Positions 34,243-43,885 are shown, numbered from the stretch's first letter. The stretch: DNA of 64,000 nucleotides from an uncultured Pirellulaceae bacterium (GCA_938084685.1 CALKGE010000008.1:62001-126000), one strand, 5' to 3'. Made by a program: numbers and translations. The notes: generated from the letters alone by a model not told the origin.

Positions 34243-35979
34243 ATGTCGTCCGACAGCAAACAGCCTCAGCCAAGTGCCATCGAAGTATTCAAAAATGACA
34301 GTGAATACCTGCTGGGTGAAATCGGTACTGAGTTAGTTGACGAGAACAACTTCTTTGGTAAGGGGAGCGTTCAACTGCTGAAACATCACGGTACATATCA
34401 GCAGGACGACCGCGATGTCCGTGGACAGATCCAGGACGATGGCAACCGAAAACGATTCATCTATATGGTGCGTACTCGGATTCCTGGTGGTCGAATGACA
34501 ACCGACCAGTTTCTCGCTCAACTTGACCTCTGTGACAACGTTGGCAATAGCACACTTCGTATTACGTCACGGCAGACTTTGCAGTTGCATGGTGTCATCA
34601 AATCAGATTTGAAAGCAACCATTAAACAAATCAATGATACGCAGCTGACAACTCTGGCAGCGTGCGGCGATGTGGCTCGGAATACCATGTGCTGTCCGGC
34701 TCCCTATAAAAACGAAACGTACGAGCAATTGCGTGCTCTGACGGATGAAATTGCTGAACGTCTACGTCCTCGAACCAGCACCTACCACGAACTGTGGCTC
34801 ACCGATACCGACACGGGTGAAAAGTGCCTGGCCGGTGGAGACTCCGATGCTTCGCTATCAGGTTATCAGGGGGATGACGTGGAACCGATCTATGGTCGCC
34901 AGTACCTGCCACGTAAATTCAAGATCGGTATCGCTCTGCCTCACGATAACTGCATCGACGTTTATACACACGATCTGGGACTCATCGCCGTGCTCGATGA
35001 CGACAACATTGTCGGATACAACGTTTTAGTCGGTGGAGGCCAGGGGCGTACTCCAAGTGCTGAAAAGACATTTCCCGCGTTGGGGCAGAAACTATGCTTC
35101 GCTACCCGGGATCAGGTCATCGGCATTATCGAAGCGGTCGTGAAAGTGCAGCGGGACCACGGAGATCGTAGTGACCGCAAAGTAGCTCGTATGAAGTATC
35201 TCATCCACCGGTGGGGACTCGAGAAATTCAAAGCCAAGGTAGAAGAGTACTGGGGCAATACCCTGACGGCTCCTGACCCTACCGATGTTTGTGAGCACGC
35301 CGATCATATGGGGTGGCATGAGCAGGGTGATGGCAACTGGTTTTATGGACTCAACATTGAAAACGGTCGTATTAAAGATACCGATACAATGAGACTGAAA
35401 ACGGCGATCCGGGAAGTCTGCAAACAGCTCCGCCCCGGAATCCACCTGACAGCTCATCAAAGCCTGATCTTTACTGACGTTGCAGAATCCAATCGTACGA
35501 AGCTCGAAGAAATTCTGCTGCAACACGGTGTGATTCTCAGTGGAGACATTTCCAATGCCCGGTTGTGGTCGATCGCCTGTGTTGCCTGGCCAACCTGTGG
35601 GCTTTCCATTACCGAAAGTGAGCGGGCCTTACCGGGAATGATCGACGAGCTGGAAGTTGCACTCGCCGATCTGGGACTGGCAGACGAAAAATTTACTTTG
35701 CGGATGACTGGCTGCCCCAATGGTTGTGCTCGACCTTATAACCCCGAAATCGGACTGGTCGGGCGAGCTAAGAACAAGTACACGATGTTCGTGGGTGGTG
35801 CTCGCATTGGAAACCGGCTGGCATTTATTCATAAGGATATGATGCCTTCTGAAGAGGTCGTCCCCTCGATAGTGAAACTGTTTGAATACTTTAAAGCAGA
35901 ACGCCAGGGGGAAGAATCCATCGGTGACTTCTGTGCTCGCAAAGGCAACGATGCCTTGCTGGCCTATGTAGACGCTTAA
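34243..35979 (+). CDS. Assimilatory sulfite reductase hemoprotein, plant/ferredoxin type
   Basis: 578-residue siroheme and 4Fe-4S enzyme that reduces sulfite to sulfide for cysteine synthesis. The cluster ligands are Cys446-x5-Cys452 and Cys491-x3-Cys495 (MTGCPNGCARPY). The N-terminal part QLLKHHGTYQQDDRD matches the plant-type sulfite reductase more than bacterial CysI. Siroheme-contact residues are in TLRITSRQTLQLHG. No flavoprotein (CysJ) is encoded nearby, which fits an enzyme fed by ferredoxin. Nitrite reductase is less likely given the GHTYQQ-like substrate region and the ending motif. A TATAAT element lies upstream. Confidence 0.9.
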   Translation: MSSDSKQPQPSAIEVFKNDSEYLLGEIGTELVDENNFFGKGSVQLLKHHGTYQQDDRDVRGQIQDDGNRKRFIYMVRTRIPGGRMTTDQFLAQLDLCDNVGNSTLRITSRQTLQLHGVIKSDLKATIKQINDTQLTTLAACGDVARNTMCCPAPYKNETYEQLRALTDEIAERLRPRTSTYHELWLTDTDTGEKCLAGGDSDASLSGYQGDDVEPIYGRQYLPRKFKIGIALPHDNCIDVYTHDLGLIAVLDDDNIVGYNVLVGGGQGRTPSAEKTFPALGQKLCFATRDQVIGIIEAVVKVQRDHGDRSDRKVARMKYLIHRWGLEKFKAKVEEYWGNTLTAPDPTDVCEHADHMGWHEQGDGNWFYGLNIENGRIKDTDTMRLKTAIREVCKQLRPGIHLTAHQSLIFTDVAESNRTKLEEILLQHGVILSGDISNARLWSIACVAWPTCGLSITESERALPGMIDELEVALADLGLADEKFTLRMTGCPNGCARPYNPEIGLVGRAKNKYTMFVGGARIGNRLAFIHKDMMPSEEVVPSIVKLFEYFKAERQGEESIGDFCARKGNDALLAYVDA

Positions 35980-36034
35980 TCCCAGCCCCAACGCCTGGAC
36001 GTTCATCCGGCAACTCGTAAACGGGACATTCACG

Positions 36035-36859
36035 ATGGCTTTGGAAATCTCAAGTCCTCAAAATCCCCGTATCAAGGATGTGATACGACTGCGTGACAGA
36101 CGTGGCCGTCAAAAACAGCGACGATTTATCATCGATGGCCTCCGTGAATTACAGCGAGCGTGTAATAGTTCATTGGAGATCAGCGAAGTCTACTATGATG
36201 CAGCCGCCTGCCAGCAGCAGCCGGAACAGGAACTATTAGCGCGGCTGGAAGCTGGTCCAACGGAACTTGTGGCTGTTTCTTCCCGAGTGATGGAAAGACT
36301 CTCTTACGGCCAGCGGCGTTTAACGATGATCGCCGTGGCAAAATCTCCGGCGTTACAGAACCTGAGCGAACTCGAACTTAATACCCACGCGTTCGTCATT
36401 ATCCTGGAAGCTGTCGAAAAACCGGGGAATCTTGGGGCCATCCTGAGAACAGCGGATGCATCCGGCGTAGCTGCCATCATTCTGTCCGCTAGCACCGAAG
36501 ATATTTTTAACCCCAATGCTATTCGTAGTAGTTGTGGAGCGATCTTTCACATCCCGATCATTCACACCTCGCACGATGATCTGGAAGGCTGGTTGGAAAG
36601 ACACCAGTTCACAACCTATGCCACTCGAGTGAATGGAGCCATGAATTACACCGAGGCGAACTACACGAATCGGTCTGCTGTGGTTCTGGGTGCCGAAGCG
36701 ACCGGTTTAAGTGCAAACTGGCACCCACAGAATTCACAGGCCATCAGTATTCCCATGCTGGGTATCGGAGACAGCCTGAATGTCTCGACAAGCTGTGCTG
36801 TGATCTGCTACGAGGCTTTACGGCAACGATTGCAACAAGCGGCTACTGACATCTGCTAG
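36035..36859 (+). CDS. TrmH/SpoU family RNA 2'-O-methyltransferase
   Basis: 274-residue SPOUT-class enzyme that transfers methyl from SAM to ribose 2'-OH in rRNA or tRNA. An N-terminal substrate-binding domain (IKDVIRLRDRRGRQKQRRFI) is followed by the knotted catalytic domain with motif 1 NLGAILRTADASGVAAIIL, motif 2 VVLGAEATGL and motif 3 SIPMLGIGDSLNVSTSCAV. The Arg and Asn required for catalysis are present. It starts 55 bp after the sulfite reductase stop. It ends on a 4-bp convergent overlap with the next gene. The target nucleotide is unknown. Confidence 0.92.
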   Translation: MALEISSPQNPRIKDVIRLRDRRGRQKQRRFIIDGLRELQRACNSSLEISEVYYDAAACQQQPEQELLARLEAGPTELVAVSSRVMERLSYGQRRLTMIAVAKSPALQNLSELELNTHAFVIILEAVEKPGNLGAILRTADASGVAAIILSASTEDIFNPNAIRSSCGAIFHIPIIHTSHDDLEGWLERHQFTTYATRVNGAMNYTEANYTNRSAVVLGAEATGLSANWHPQNSQAISIPMLGIGDSLNVSTSCAVICYEALRQRLQQAATDIC

Positions 36860-37761
36860 GGAAACCGGACAACGCAGCCTGCATCCAGTCGCGCGCCTGT
36901 TTGAGCTGTGAGTGTCATTCGGCTGGCTCGAGCTCCGGCGGCACAGGAACCAAAGATCGCATCTGCAAACGAAGCTTCCAGATCAGCCGAACTGAAGTCG
37001 GATGAATGATTGGTCAAAAGAATAAATCCACGTCTCGTTTTCGTTAGTGCTCCGCATAACTCCAGCAACGGCAGCAGGTGTTTACCAATCTTCCAGATCT
37101 GATTCCTGGGGCCATGACCATACGAGGGAGGATCAAGAATAATCCCTTGATACTGGTTGCCCCGCTTTAACTCGCGTTGGCAAAACAATAACGCATCTTC
37201 CTGAATCCATCGAATCCGAGCGTCCTGGAGTCCACTCAGTTCGGCATTTTCACGAGCTCGATTAATAATGTTCCCAGCGCTATCAACATGCGTGACATGT
37301 GCGCCAGCTACCGCGGCTGCCAACGTACTGCCACCGGTATAGGCAAAGAGATTCAAAACTTTGACGGGGTCGGACTGACCTTTTTGGATTCGTCGAACTT
37401 GATTCATGATCCAATGCCAATTGTCAGCCTGCTCAGCAAATACTCCCAGATGCCCGACAGGACTCAGTTTTAAGTGAAGAGAAAAGTGTTTCCGGTAATC
37501 AATAGCCCAGCCAGGATAGGATTCGCCATTTGAACCAAATTCAACGTCAGGCTCGGGCTTGAGCAACCGCCACTTTCCTTTGAGTCCTTCCGTACGATCA
37601 AATTTCAGATCCGCCTGCTGCCACAACGCTGGCGCACGTTTCTCGGCACTTCCCGCAGGAGGACTCGGGCGATCAATGATTCTCTGGCCAAATTGCTCGA
37701 GCTTTCGACCTTTCCCAAAATCGAGCAACTGATACTGGTCAGCTTCAAATCCTTTCGACAT
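36856..37761 (-). CDS. Class I SAM methyltransferase, RlmI/RlmK-like
   Basis: 301-residue Rossmann-type methyltransferase. The SAM-binding motif I is VLNLFAYTGGSTLAAAVAGA followed by the acidic THVDSA; the catalytic motif is ILDPPSYGHGP, as in the RlmI/RlmK rRNA cytosine/guanine methyltransferases. The usual N-terminal PUA domain of RlmI is missing and is replaced by a shorter beta-rich region. It overlaps the TrmH-like gene tail to tail by CTAG, so both stops share bases. An rRNA substrate is likely but not proven. Confidence 0.85.
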   Translation of the reverse strand: MSKGFEADQYQLLDFGKGRKLEQFGQRIIDRPSPPAGSAEKRAPALWQQADLKFDRTEGLKGKWRLLKPEPDVEFGSNGESYPGWAIDYRKHFSLHLKLSPVGHLGVFAEQADNWHWIMNQVRRIQKGQSDPVKVLNLFAYTGGSTLAAAVAGAHVTHVDSAGNIINRARENAELSGLQDARIRWIQEDALLFCQRELKRGNQYQGIILDPPSYGHGPRNQIWKIGKHLLPLLELCGALTKTRRGFILLTNHSSDFSSADLEASFADAIFGSCAAGARASRMTLTAQTGARLDAGCVVRFP

Positions 37762-37775
37762 CCATCGTTCTCACG

Positions 37776-38654
37776 TTACGGAAGAGGCTGAGCACCGGAT
37801 GGAGGATTAACCGTGGCTGGTTCGCCCGCAGCAGGACTGTCCTCTTGCCGCAACGGCACTTGATATCCGGCCGGCAGCACCGTTGGTTCAAGCGCATCAT
37901 GGAAGGAAAACTCGCTATGATATTTCGGCTCGTCTTCTTTCGCGACTGACGAATACTTTGGACGTTGGAACCATTTGGCAATATCAAATACCTCCATGTC
38001 GATTCGATGACCGGCAAATTTCGGTTCATTATAAATGGTGCCCCACTGTAGCGGCCCCGCTCCAAAAATCCACATGTCATTAGAGGTGGAGCGAGCATAA
38101 TTGACTCCGGATTGCCAAATCGGCTGCCGGTCATTTTTGTCGTAAACAAAGACGGAAATCTTGGCGATTCCCGAGTTGTCATCCCGTTTCGCCACTGAAA
38201 TCTCGGGAAGAACCGGAATCGTGGGAACACTGGGAATCAATGCCGTAAAAGCTCCCAACGAATTATTCCCCGGGATCCCGTAGGTAATCGTCTGGCTATC
38301 AGTTCCTAGCGCTCCTACACGAGGTTCGACAATAAAATCGGCTCCATCTGCGGCATCCACCAGCTTGCAATTATGGGCAAACAACTGCTGCCGGAGAGCG
38401 CTGACAATGTAGTCTGCGTTGACGAAGCCGAACCCTTTGACTGCCTTGACATAACTGGCGTCCAAAAAGACAGTCTCACCAGCAACGTCACTAAAATCCA
38501 GTTCACCAACAGTAAGATCGACTGCATTGGACATTAGCAACTGGTCGGTACCGGTCTTGGTTTTGGTAGTTCCGCACCCACTTAGCAGGCCACAGCATGC
38601 AATCACCAAAAGATAATGGAACAGGTGGGTGTTACGACAACGGTTCAGATTCAT
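37776..38654 (-). CDS. Secreted lipoprotein of unknown function
   Basis: 292 residues with a lipoprotein signal: hydrophobic LFHYLLVIACCGLLSGC, lipobox LSGC with Cys at about 27, then GTTKTKTGTDQLL. The globular part contains FVNADYIVSALRQQLFAHNC, DFIVEPRVGALGTD and RQPIWQSGVNYARS. These resemble lipoproteins that form ring or pore assemblies with conserved 'adaptive outer surface' domains, but I cannot place the family. The C-terminus is Pro/Gly-rich. It lies 14 bp upstream of the methyltransferase gene and is likely co-transcribed with it. Confidence 0.7.
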   Translation of the reverse strand: MNLNRCRNTHLFHYLLVIACCGLLSGCGTTKTKTGTDQLLMSNAVDLTVGELDFSDVAGETVFLDASYVKAVKGFGFVNADYIVSALRQQLFAHNCKLVDAADGADFIVEPRVGALGTDSQTITYGIPGNNSLGAFTALIPSVPTIPVLPEISVAKRDDNSGIAKISVFVYDKNDRQPIWQSGVNYARSTSNDMWIFGAGPLQWGTIYNEPKFAGHRIDMEVFDIAKWFQRPKYSSVAKEDEPKYHSEFSFHDALEPTVLPAGYQVPLRQEDSPAAGEPATVNPPSGAQPLP

Positions 38655-38762
38655 CTCTCAAACATTCCGCGCAGTCCCCCCTGCATGGAAAAGTCGAGGC
38701 ATTGTACGAAAACCGCGGACCAACCTCCAGACGAATTTATGGCTGATTACAAGGAATATCTA

Positions 38763-39557
38763 TCAGACAAGTGATAGCAGGTTACGAACGGCCTCACCCA
38801 AATCGTCCTGTCTCATGAGGCTTTCGCCAACGAGGATGGCATCCACGTCATTCTGAGCGAGCATGAGGACATCTTCGGGTGTGTGGATGCCCGATTCCCC
38901 GACCAGCAGACATTCATCCGGAATCTGCTGTTTCATCGCTATGGTATGTTGCAAGTTCGTTTCAAAAGTATGAAGGTTGCGGTTGTTCACACCCACCAGC
39001 GTGGCGCCTGCGTCCAATACTCGCTGACAATTTTCCGGGAAATAGAACTCTACCAGGGGAGTCATACCCAGCTCAATTGCTTCACTATGAAGTTTGCGAA
39101 GCTGGCAATCCTCAAGACACTCAGCGATTAACAATACTGCATCGGCACCAGCAACTCGGGCTTCGAGCAGTTGATAGGAATCAAGAATAAAATCTTTTCG
39201 CAGGATGGGAATTTGTACCTGCTGCCGAATATCGGAGAGGAACTGAAGGCTCCCCTGAAAGTATTGCTGGTCTGTCAGGCAACTGATACAGGTCGCACCA
39301 TGAGCTTCATACGTTTTAGCAATTTCCACCGGATGAAAGTCATCACGGATGATTCCTGCCGAAGGACTTGCCTTTTTCACTTCAGCGATCAATTTGATAG
39401 GTCCATCGGCAGCCAACGCGCCGAAGAAATCTCGCACAACCGGCGCGTCAGACAGGCGCGCTTTCAGCTCTTCTTCAGGAACCCGCTGTTTTGCAGACTC
39501 GATTTCCGTCCACTTGGTCTCCACGATTTTATCGAGTACGCTACCGGATTGTGACAT
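38763..39557 (-). CDS. trpC: Indole-3-glycerol phosphate synthase
   Basis: 264-residue TIM-barrel enzyme of tryptophan synthesis, closing the pyrrole ring of CdRP. Motifs are LIAEVKKASPSAGII (catalytic Lys), CISCLTDQQYFQGS, ILRKDFILDSYQL (second Lys), GVNNRNLHTFET and LVGESGIHTPEDV. The start ATG 39557 lies inside the end of the upstream gene (17-bp overlap). A longer frame from 39617 would extend the overlap to 77 bp and is less likely. It stands alone, with no other trp gene in view. Confidence 0.93.
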   Translation of the reverse strand: MSQSGSVLDKIVETKWTEIESAKQRVPEEELKARLSDAPVVRDFFGALAADGPIKLIAEVKKASPSAGIIRDDFHPVEIAKTYEAHGATCISCLTDQQYFQGSLQFLSDIRQQVQIPILRKDFILDSYQLLEARVAGADAVLLIAECLEDCQLRKLHSEAIELGMTPLVEFYFPENCQRVLDAGATLVGVNNRNLHTFETNLQHTIAMKQQIPDECLLVGESGIHTPEDVLMLAQNDVDAILVGESLMRQDDLGEAVRNLLSLV

Positions 39558-40470
39558 GATCCCATCCTTTATACAGTTTGTATTCTTCCAGAAATTGCCG
39601 AGTGCCTTGCTCGCCAAGAAACCGGGTCATCTTCCAGTAGGGTCGTTTTCCTCGAACAAATCGCCGCTGTCTATTCCGCGGTCGCCCTTCATTTTTACAG
39701 ACCAGACATTGCGTTCCGGTATGTGTCTGAGTTGTTGACATAGCGCCGCAACGTCCACAATGTTCATCAACATACCAATAGATGCCATCGGTTTCCGCTG
39801 CGGGCACTAATTGCAGGTGGAGTTGAATATCCTGCTCAATACTCAATCGTACCGCTCGCTGAAATGCTTCCCAAGGGGGTGTAATCGGGCAGGGAGCCTG
39901 AGCCAGCAGTTTTTCGAGCACTTCCAGTTGAATCTGACGTTGCCTGCAGGAAGGAGTTCTGGAGATCCATAATCCATACCAGGCGGGTGTCGTATTATCG
40001 AAGTTGTCTCTCACACGCTGAGCCAGATCAGGATCGGTCTCTAACACAGATTCCAGCAAAACTCGCAAATCAGCTTTTCCCTGGGGAACCTCTGCAACCA
40101 GATCGGGCAGTACAACTTCGCTTACAGGCATCAGACCGTAACACCCCACCCAAGTCGGAGACTGCTCGTGCCCCGGAATATTTGCTGGACAGGACTGGCA
40201 TGTTTCCGAGACGGACTGAGGATCTCCATAAAACTCGAATACGTCATGTACGCGAAAACCGAGTACCGTTTCCACATCGATACAATCACCATCGACCGGC
40301 TGAACAGCAATTCCATTGAATACACGATTCTGGCGTACGGCATTCTGGTAAACTCGAATCGCTCGAAGATGCCGTTCCGTTCTATTCGGATCTGTCCATT
40401 TCGGAAAGTCGCGTAGCGGGCAGGCATATGCCAGGGCCCAGCGTAGAAACTCAGGAGTCGTACCTTGCAT
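39541..40470 (-). CDS. Zinc-ribbon protein of unknown function, overlapping trpC
   Basis: 309 residues, soluble, no known family. Two Cys pairs near the C-terminus, CGRC and CLVC about 17 residues apart, form a likely zinc ribbon, followed by a basic patch (RPRNRQRRFVRGKR) that could bind nucleic acid. Another two Cys (CQSC) lie around residue 92. The central part is helical. ATG 40470 is preferred over TTG 40473. Its end overlaps the start of trpC by 17 bp, so the two are translated together. The Cys and basic patch suggest an RNA or DNA contact. Confidence 0.7.
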   Translation of the reverse strand: MQGTTPEFLRWALAYACPLRDFPKWTDPNRTERHLRAIRVYQNAVRQNRVFNGIAVQPVDGDCIDVETVLGFRVHDVFEFYGDPQSVSETCQSCPANIPGHEQSPTWVGCYGLMPVSEVVLPDLVAEVPQGKADLRVLLESVLETDPDLAQRVRDNFDNTTPAWYGLWISRTPSCRQRQIQLEVLEKLLAQAPCPITPPWEAFQRAVRLSIEQDIQLHLQLVPAAETDGIYWYVDEHCGRCGAMSTTQTHTGTQCLVCKNEGRPRNRQRRFVRGKRPYWKMTRFLGEQGTRQFLEEYKLYKGWDHVTIR

Positions 40471-40524
40471 CAACCTTGAGTCTCCTCACGACGCGGCCTG
40501 AACAGCGGAACGACCTGCCTGCCC

Positions 40525-42093
40525 CTAGTGCTTAAAGTGACGTCGCCCTGTAAAGATCATGGGGATTCCATGTTCATTGCACGCTTCGATTACCGATTCA
40601 TCTCCCCGTGATCCACCGGGCTGAATAATCGCCGCGATGCCTGCCTCTGCCGCAGCATGAATGGAGTCCGGAAAAGGGAAGAAAGCATCCGAGGACAGTA
40701 CCGCTCCCTGTGTGCGTTCACCTGCTTTTCGAATCGCGATTTCCACGGAATCCACTCGGCTCATCTGGCCGGCACCAGCACCCACCAATGCCTGATCACG
40801 ACACACAGCAATCGCATTGGACTTGATATGACGCACTATTTGCCAGGCAAATTTCAATTCATCCAGCAAAGCATTATCCGGTTGCGATTCCGTCACCACT
40901 TCCCAGGAGGGATAATCATCGGCAATGATATCTGTATCCTGAACCAGCATTCCGCCGTGGACATGCCGATAGGAAAACTCGCTTTGCAGATCTTCCAGGT
41001 TTCCAACTTGCATCAGCCGAACATTATTTCGCCATTTCGGTTTGGTGGTCAGGATTCCAATCGCCGAGGCGGAAAAATCGGGAGCTACAATCGCTTCCAC
41101 AAAAAGTCCTGGTTCGGACAAAAGCTCGGCCGTCTCTTCATCGACCACGCGATTCATCCCCAGAATGCTTCCAAAGGCACTCAGCGGATCACCCGCCATC
41201 GCCTTTCTGGTCGCCTCGACCAGCGATTCTCCCGTCGCGGCACCACAGGGATTATTGTGCTTAATGACACTGCAGGCAGCTTCGGTGAATGGCCTCACAA
41301 TATGCAGTGCGGCATCCAGGTCGAGCAGGTTGTTGTAGGAGAGTTCTTTTCCGTTGAGTTGTCTGGCATTGACTACACTGGCTCCCGAGCTACCAACGAT
41401 TGAATAAAGCGCTGCCTGTTGATGAGGATTCTCGCCATACCGCAACTCATTTTTAAGTCGCATGGAAATCGTCTTGTTCCCGGCAAAGCTCCCCTCTGAT
41501 TCCGATTCGGCAAAATATTCCGAAATGGCCCGGTCATACTCGGCTGTCATGGCGAATGCGGCAGCGGAAAGTCTATCCCGGGTTTCCTGCGAAGTACAAC
41601 CTGACTGGGATACCTCCTCCAATACACTCGAATACTGCTCGGAATTCGTCACAATGGACGTAAACTTGGCATTCTTCGCTGCGGCACGCACCAGACTGGG
41701 ACCGCCAATATCGATCTGTTCGATAGCTTCCGCCTTGGTTACGTCGGGCTTGGCAATGGTAGCCTGAAACGGATAAAGGTTTACCACCACCAGTTCAAAA
41801 CTCAGAATGTCATGCTCAGCAAGCGATGCCATATCGTCGTCACGATCGTGTCGGCAGAGGATTCCTGCGAAAATCCGCGGGTGGAGTGTCTTCACGCGAC
41901 CATCCATCATTTCCGGAAAGCCGGTGTATTGAGCAACATCCATCACTTCAATACCACTCTGTTCCAGGTGCCGACGAGTACCACCGGTACTATAGATTTC
42001 TACTCCGGCGGCTTCCAGACCTTGAGCAAAGTCGATGAGTCCTAGTTTGTCGCTAACACTGATCAGAGCGCGTTTAATGGGGGGCGAAGACAT
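40525..42093 (-). CDS. purH: AICAR transformylase / IMP cyclohydrolase
   Basis: 522-residue bifunctional enzyme for the last two steps of IMP synthesis. The N-terminal MGS-like cyclohydrolase domain has RALISVSDKLGLIDFAQGL and STGGTRRHL; the C-terminal transformylase has LRYGENPHQQAALY, IKHNNPCG and SRVDSVEIAI. Both domains are complete at normal length. It uses 10-formyl-THF, the product of the FolD reaction encoded at 33.2 kb. It precedes the zinc-ribbon gene (54-bp gap) and trpC on the same strand, so the three may be one operon. Confidence 0.95.
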   Translation of the reverse strand: MSSPPIKRALISVSDKLGLIDFAQGLEAAGVEIYSTGGTRRHLEQSGIEVMDVAQYTGFPEMMDGRVKTLHPRIFAGILCRHDRDDDMASLAEHDILSFELVVVNLYPFQATIAKPDVTKAEAIEQIDIGGPSLVRAAAKNAKFTSIVTNSEQYSSVLEEVSQSGCTSQETRDRLSAAAFAMTAEYDRAISEYFAESESEGSFAGNKTISMRLKNELRYGENPHQQAALYSIVGSSGASVVNARQLNGKELSYNNLLDLDAALHIVRPFTEAACSVIKHNNPCGAATGESLVEATRKAMAGDPLSAFGSILGMNRVVDEETAELLSEPGLFVEAIVAPDFSASAIGILTTKPKWRNNVRLMQVGNLEDLQSEFSYRHVHGGMLVQDTDIIADDYPSWEVVTESQPDNALLDELKFAWQIVRHIKSNAIAVCRDQALVGAGAGQMSRVDSVEIAIRKAGERTQGAVLSSDAFFPFPDSIHAAAEAGIAAIIQPGGSRGDESVIEACNEHGIPMIFTGRRHFKH

Positions 42094-42259
42094 TCGTCAC
42101 AGATTCCATGCATGTAATTTGATTCATCAAACCAAAGGTGGTGATGAGCTGCTAATAGTCTAAATATAGCAACTCCATGCATGAGTTTGGTTTCTCGTCG
42201 CGATTCGGTCAAGTAGCCGGAAACGGGAAACAACAGCCTTCGTTCTAACCAGCGCGACC

Positions 42260-43885
42260 CTACTTTTGGAAAGGGTTGTTGGGAGCAGCATTTCCGCCGC
42301 CATTATTGCCTGGAGCAAACGGATTATTTGCGGGTTTAGCGTTCCCTCCATTATTGCCCGGAGCGAAGGGGTTTTTTGCGGGCGGAGGATTACCGCCGTT
42401 ATTACCGGGAGCGAACGGATTGTTGTTCGCCGGTGGCTTATTGTTCTGTTGAAACGGGTTGTTCGCTGGAACCTGTGGCGGCATGGGCTGAGCTGCCGGA
42501 GGCATTGGGTCATCTGGGTCTGCGTTATTGGCGTCCTGTTGCTGATCATCAGCAATCGCCACGGCCGTTTCATCAACGTGCAACAACGGATATACCTGAT
42601 GGGTTTCTCGGATACATTGGATCAGGCCGGAACGAGTACCCATGTAAATTCGGTCGGTTAGTGGATTACTAACCACGTAATCAATCTTTCCTGCTGCTAC
42701 GGTGTTAAACCGTCCACCCGATTTCAAATCAAGAATCATCAGGTTTCCAAGACGATCCAGAGCGTACAGACGCTTGCTACTGGCTGCCACAATCTGTTTC
42801 ACGTTTGGTTGCGACCAGATAATCGAGCCATCCCGCATATCCAGGCAATAACAGTTCTTATCACGCGACACGATATAAGCCCGATTCTTCACCAGTACCG
42901 GCTCGTTGATCAACGATTCCCCTAAACTCTGTCGCCACACCATATCGCCAGTCACTTCATCCACGCAGTAGACGAACCCGTTCTGACAATTAGCGACATA
43001 ACGACCAGGAGCCTGATAGGCGATCGGGGCAATAACTTTCCCGAGTGTATTCACGCTGTACCACATCGAAGCCTTCGCTGTCCCAGCTACGTAGACATTT
43101 CCCTTATCGGTCGACCAGGCAATACTCCGCTGCCCTAACACTGGTTGCTCCAGTACACGACCAATTGACGACAGTAATTCTGGACTCCAGTTAAAGACGT
43201 CCAGATTATAGACCTCAACGCGGTTTTCGATCGAAGGCACAAAGATCCGTTTGCCCAGCGCGACAGGTCCGGCTCCAGGCAACGCACTCAGCTTACGAGA
43301 ATCCAGCACTGCACCGTCAGTATTTCTCAGAACAAAAATGGAAATCCCGGAAATAACGATGGTAGTATCATCGTTGGTACAGACACCCACCGTCGGATGT
43401 CTAGGATTTCCCACCTGAACCGTCCAGTAGACCTGACCTGTTTCAGCATTGAGTAGCTGCACGTCACCGCGATCAGAAACCACGGACATGTAGATCTTGG
43501 GAACCGTATGCTCCTTGATATCACTTTCACCTCCGCTCTGACGAATCTGAGCAGAGCGATCTGTAGCGCGCTGACGAGCCTCTTCACGTCCCAGAGGACG
43601 GCCAAAGCTATCCAGATCCTTATCCCGGATGAAAAACGATTTATCACCGTCAGTCACTTCAAAACTCCAGTCAGCCTCGGTAGAGCTGACATGGATATAA
43701 ACATCAGCAATCTTGCTGGCGAAGGGATTCTTGGCTGTCTGTATATACCACGTACGTTCCAGGCCAAGATTGCGAGCTGTATTATTGGTAATCAAACCAT
43801 TGGATGCGAGTTGCCCCCAAGTGGTGGCACTGACAGCTAACAGAATAAGTAGTGTTAACAGAGATTGAGCGTAGAATTTACGCAT
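42260..43885 (-). CDS. Secreted PQQ-type beta-propeller protein with NPF-repeat tail
   Basis: 541 residues. A signal peptide (MRKFYAQSLLTLLILLAVSATTWG) is followed by a beta-propeller-like domain (about 135-430) with outer-membrane BamB/PQQ-like blades such as AETGQVYWTVQVG, DEVTGDMVWRQSLG and DMRDGSIIWSQPN. The last 80 residues are Pro/Asn/Gly-rich and disordered, with five NPF motifs, three of them in a perfect 16-residue unit (NPFAPGNNGG...). BamB-like propellers bind envelope proteins; the NPF tail may be a flexible docking segment. The DNA under the tail is a 48-bp tandem repeat. Confidence 0.82.
   Translation of the reverse strand: MRKFYAQSLLTLLILLAVSATTWGQLASNGLITNNTARNLGLERTWYIQTAKNPFASKIADVYIHVSSTEADWSFEVTDGDKSFFIRDKDLDSFGRPLGREEARQRATDRSAQIRQSGGESDIKEHTVPKIYMSVVSDRGDVQLLNAETGQVYWTVQVGNPRHPTVGVCTNDDTTIVISGISIFVLRNTDGAVLDSRKLSALPGAGPVALGKRIFVPSIENRVEVYNLDVFNWSPELLSSIGRVLEQPVLGQRSIAWSTDKGNVYVAGTAKASMWYSVNTLGKVIAPIAYQAPGRYVANCQNGFVYCVDEVTGDMVWRQSLGESLINEPVLVKNRAYIVSRDKNCYCLDMRDGSIIWSQPNVKQIVAASSKRLYALDRLGNLMILDLKSGGRFNTVAAGKIDYVVSNPLTDRIYMGTRSGLIQCIRETHQVYPLLHVDETAVAIADDQQQDANNADPDDPMPPAAQPMPPQVPANNPFQQNNKPPANNNPFAPGNNGGNPPPAKNPFAPGNNGGNAKPANNPFAPGNNGGGNAAPNNPFQK
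42300..42443 (+). repeat. Three tandem copies of a 48-bp coding repeat
   Basis: Units at 42300-42347, 42348-42395 and 42396-42443, about 70-80% identical to each other by eye and in frame (16 codons each). They encode the NPFAPGNNGG repeats of the beta-propeller protein on the minus strand. The unit length invites copy-number change between strains. Confidence 0.85.

Noticed and set aside
42300-42443. Tandem 48-bp repeats as a possible CRISPR array
   Set aside because: Units abut without spacers, keep the reading frame and encode protein repeats.
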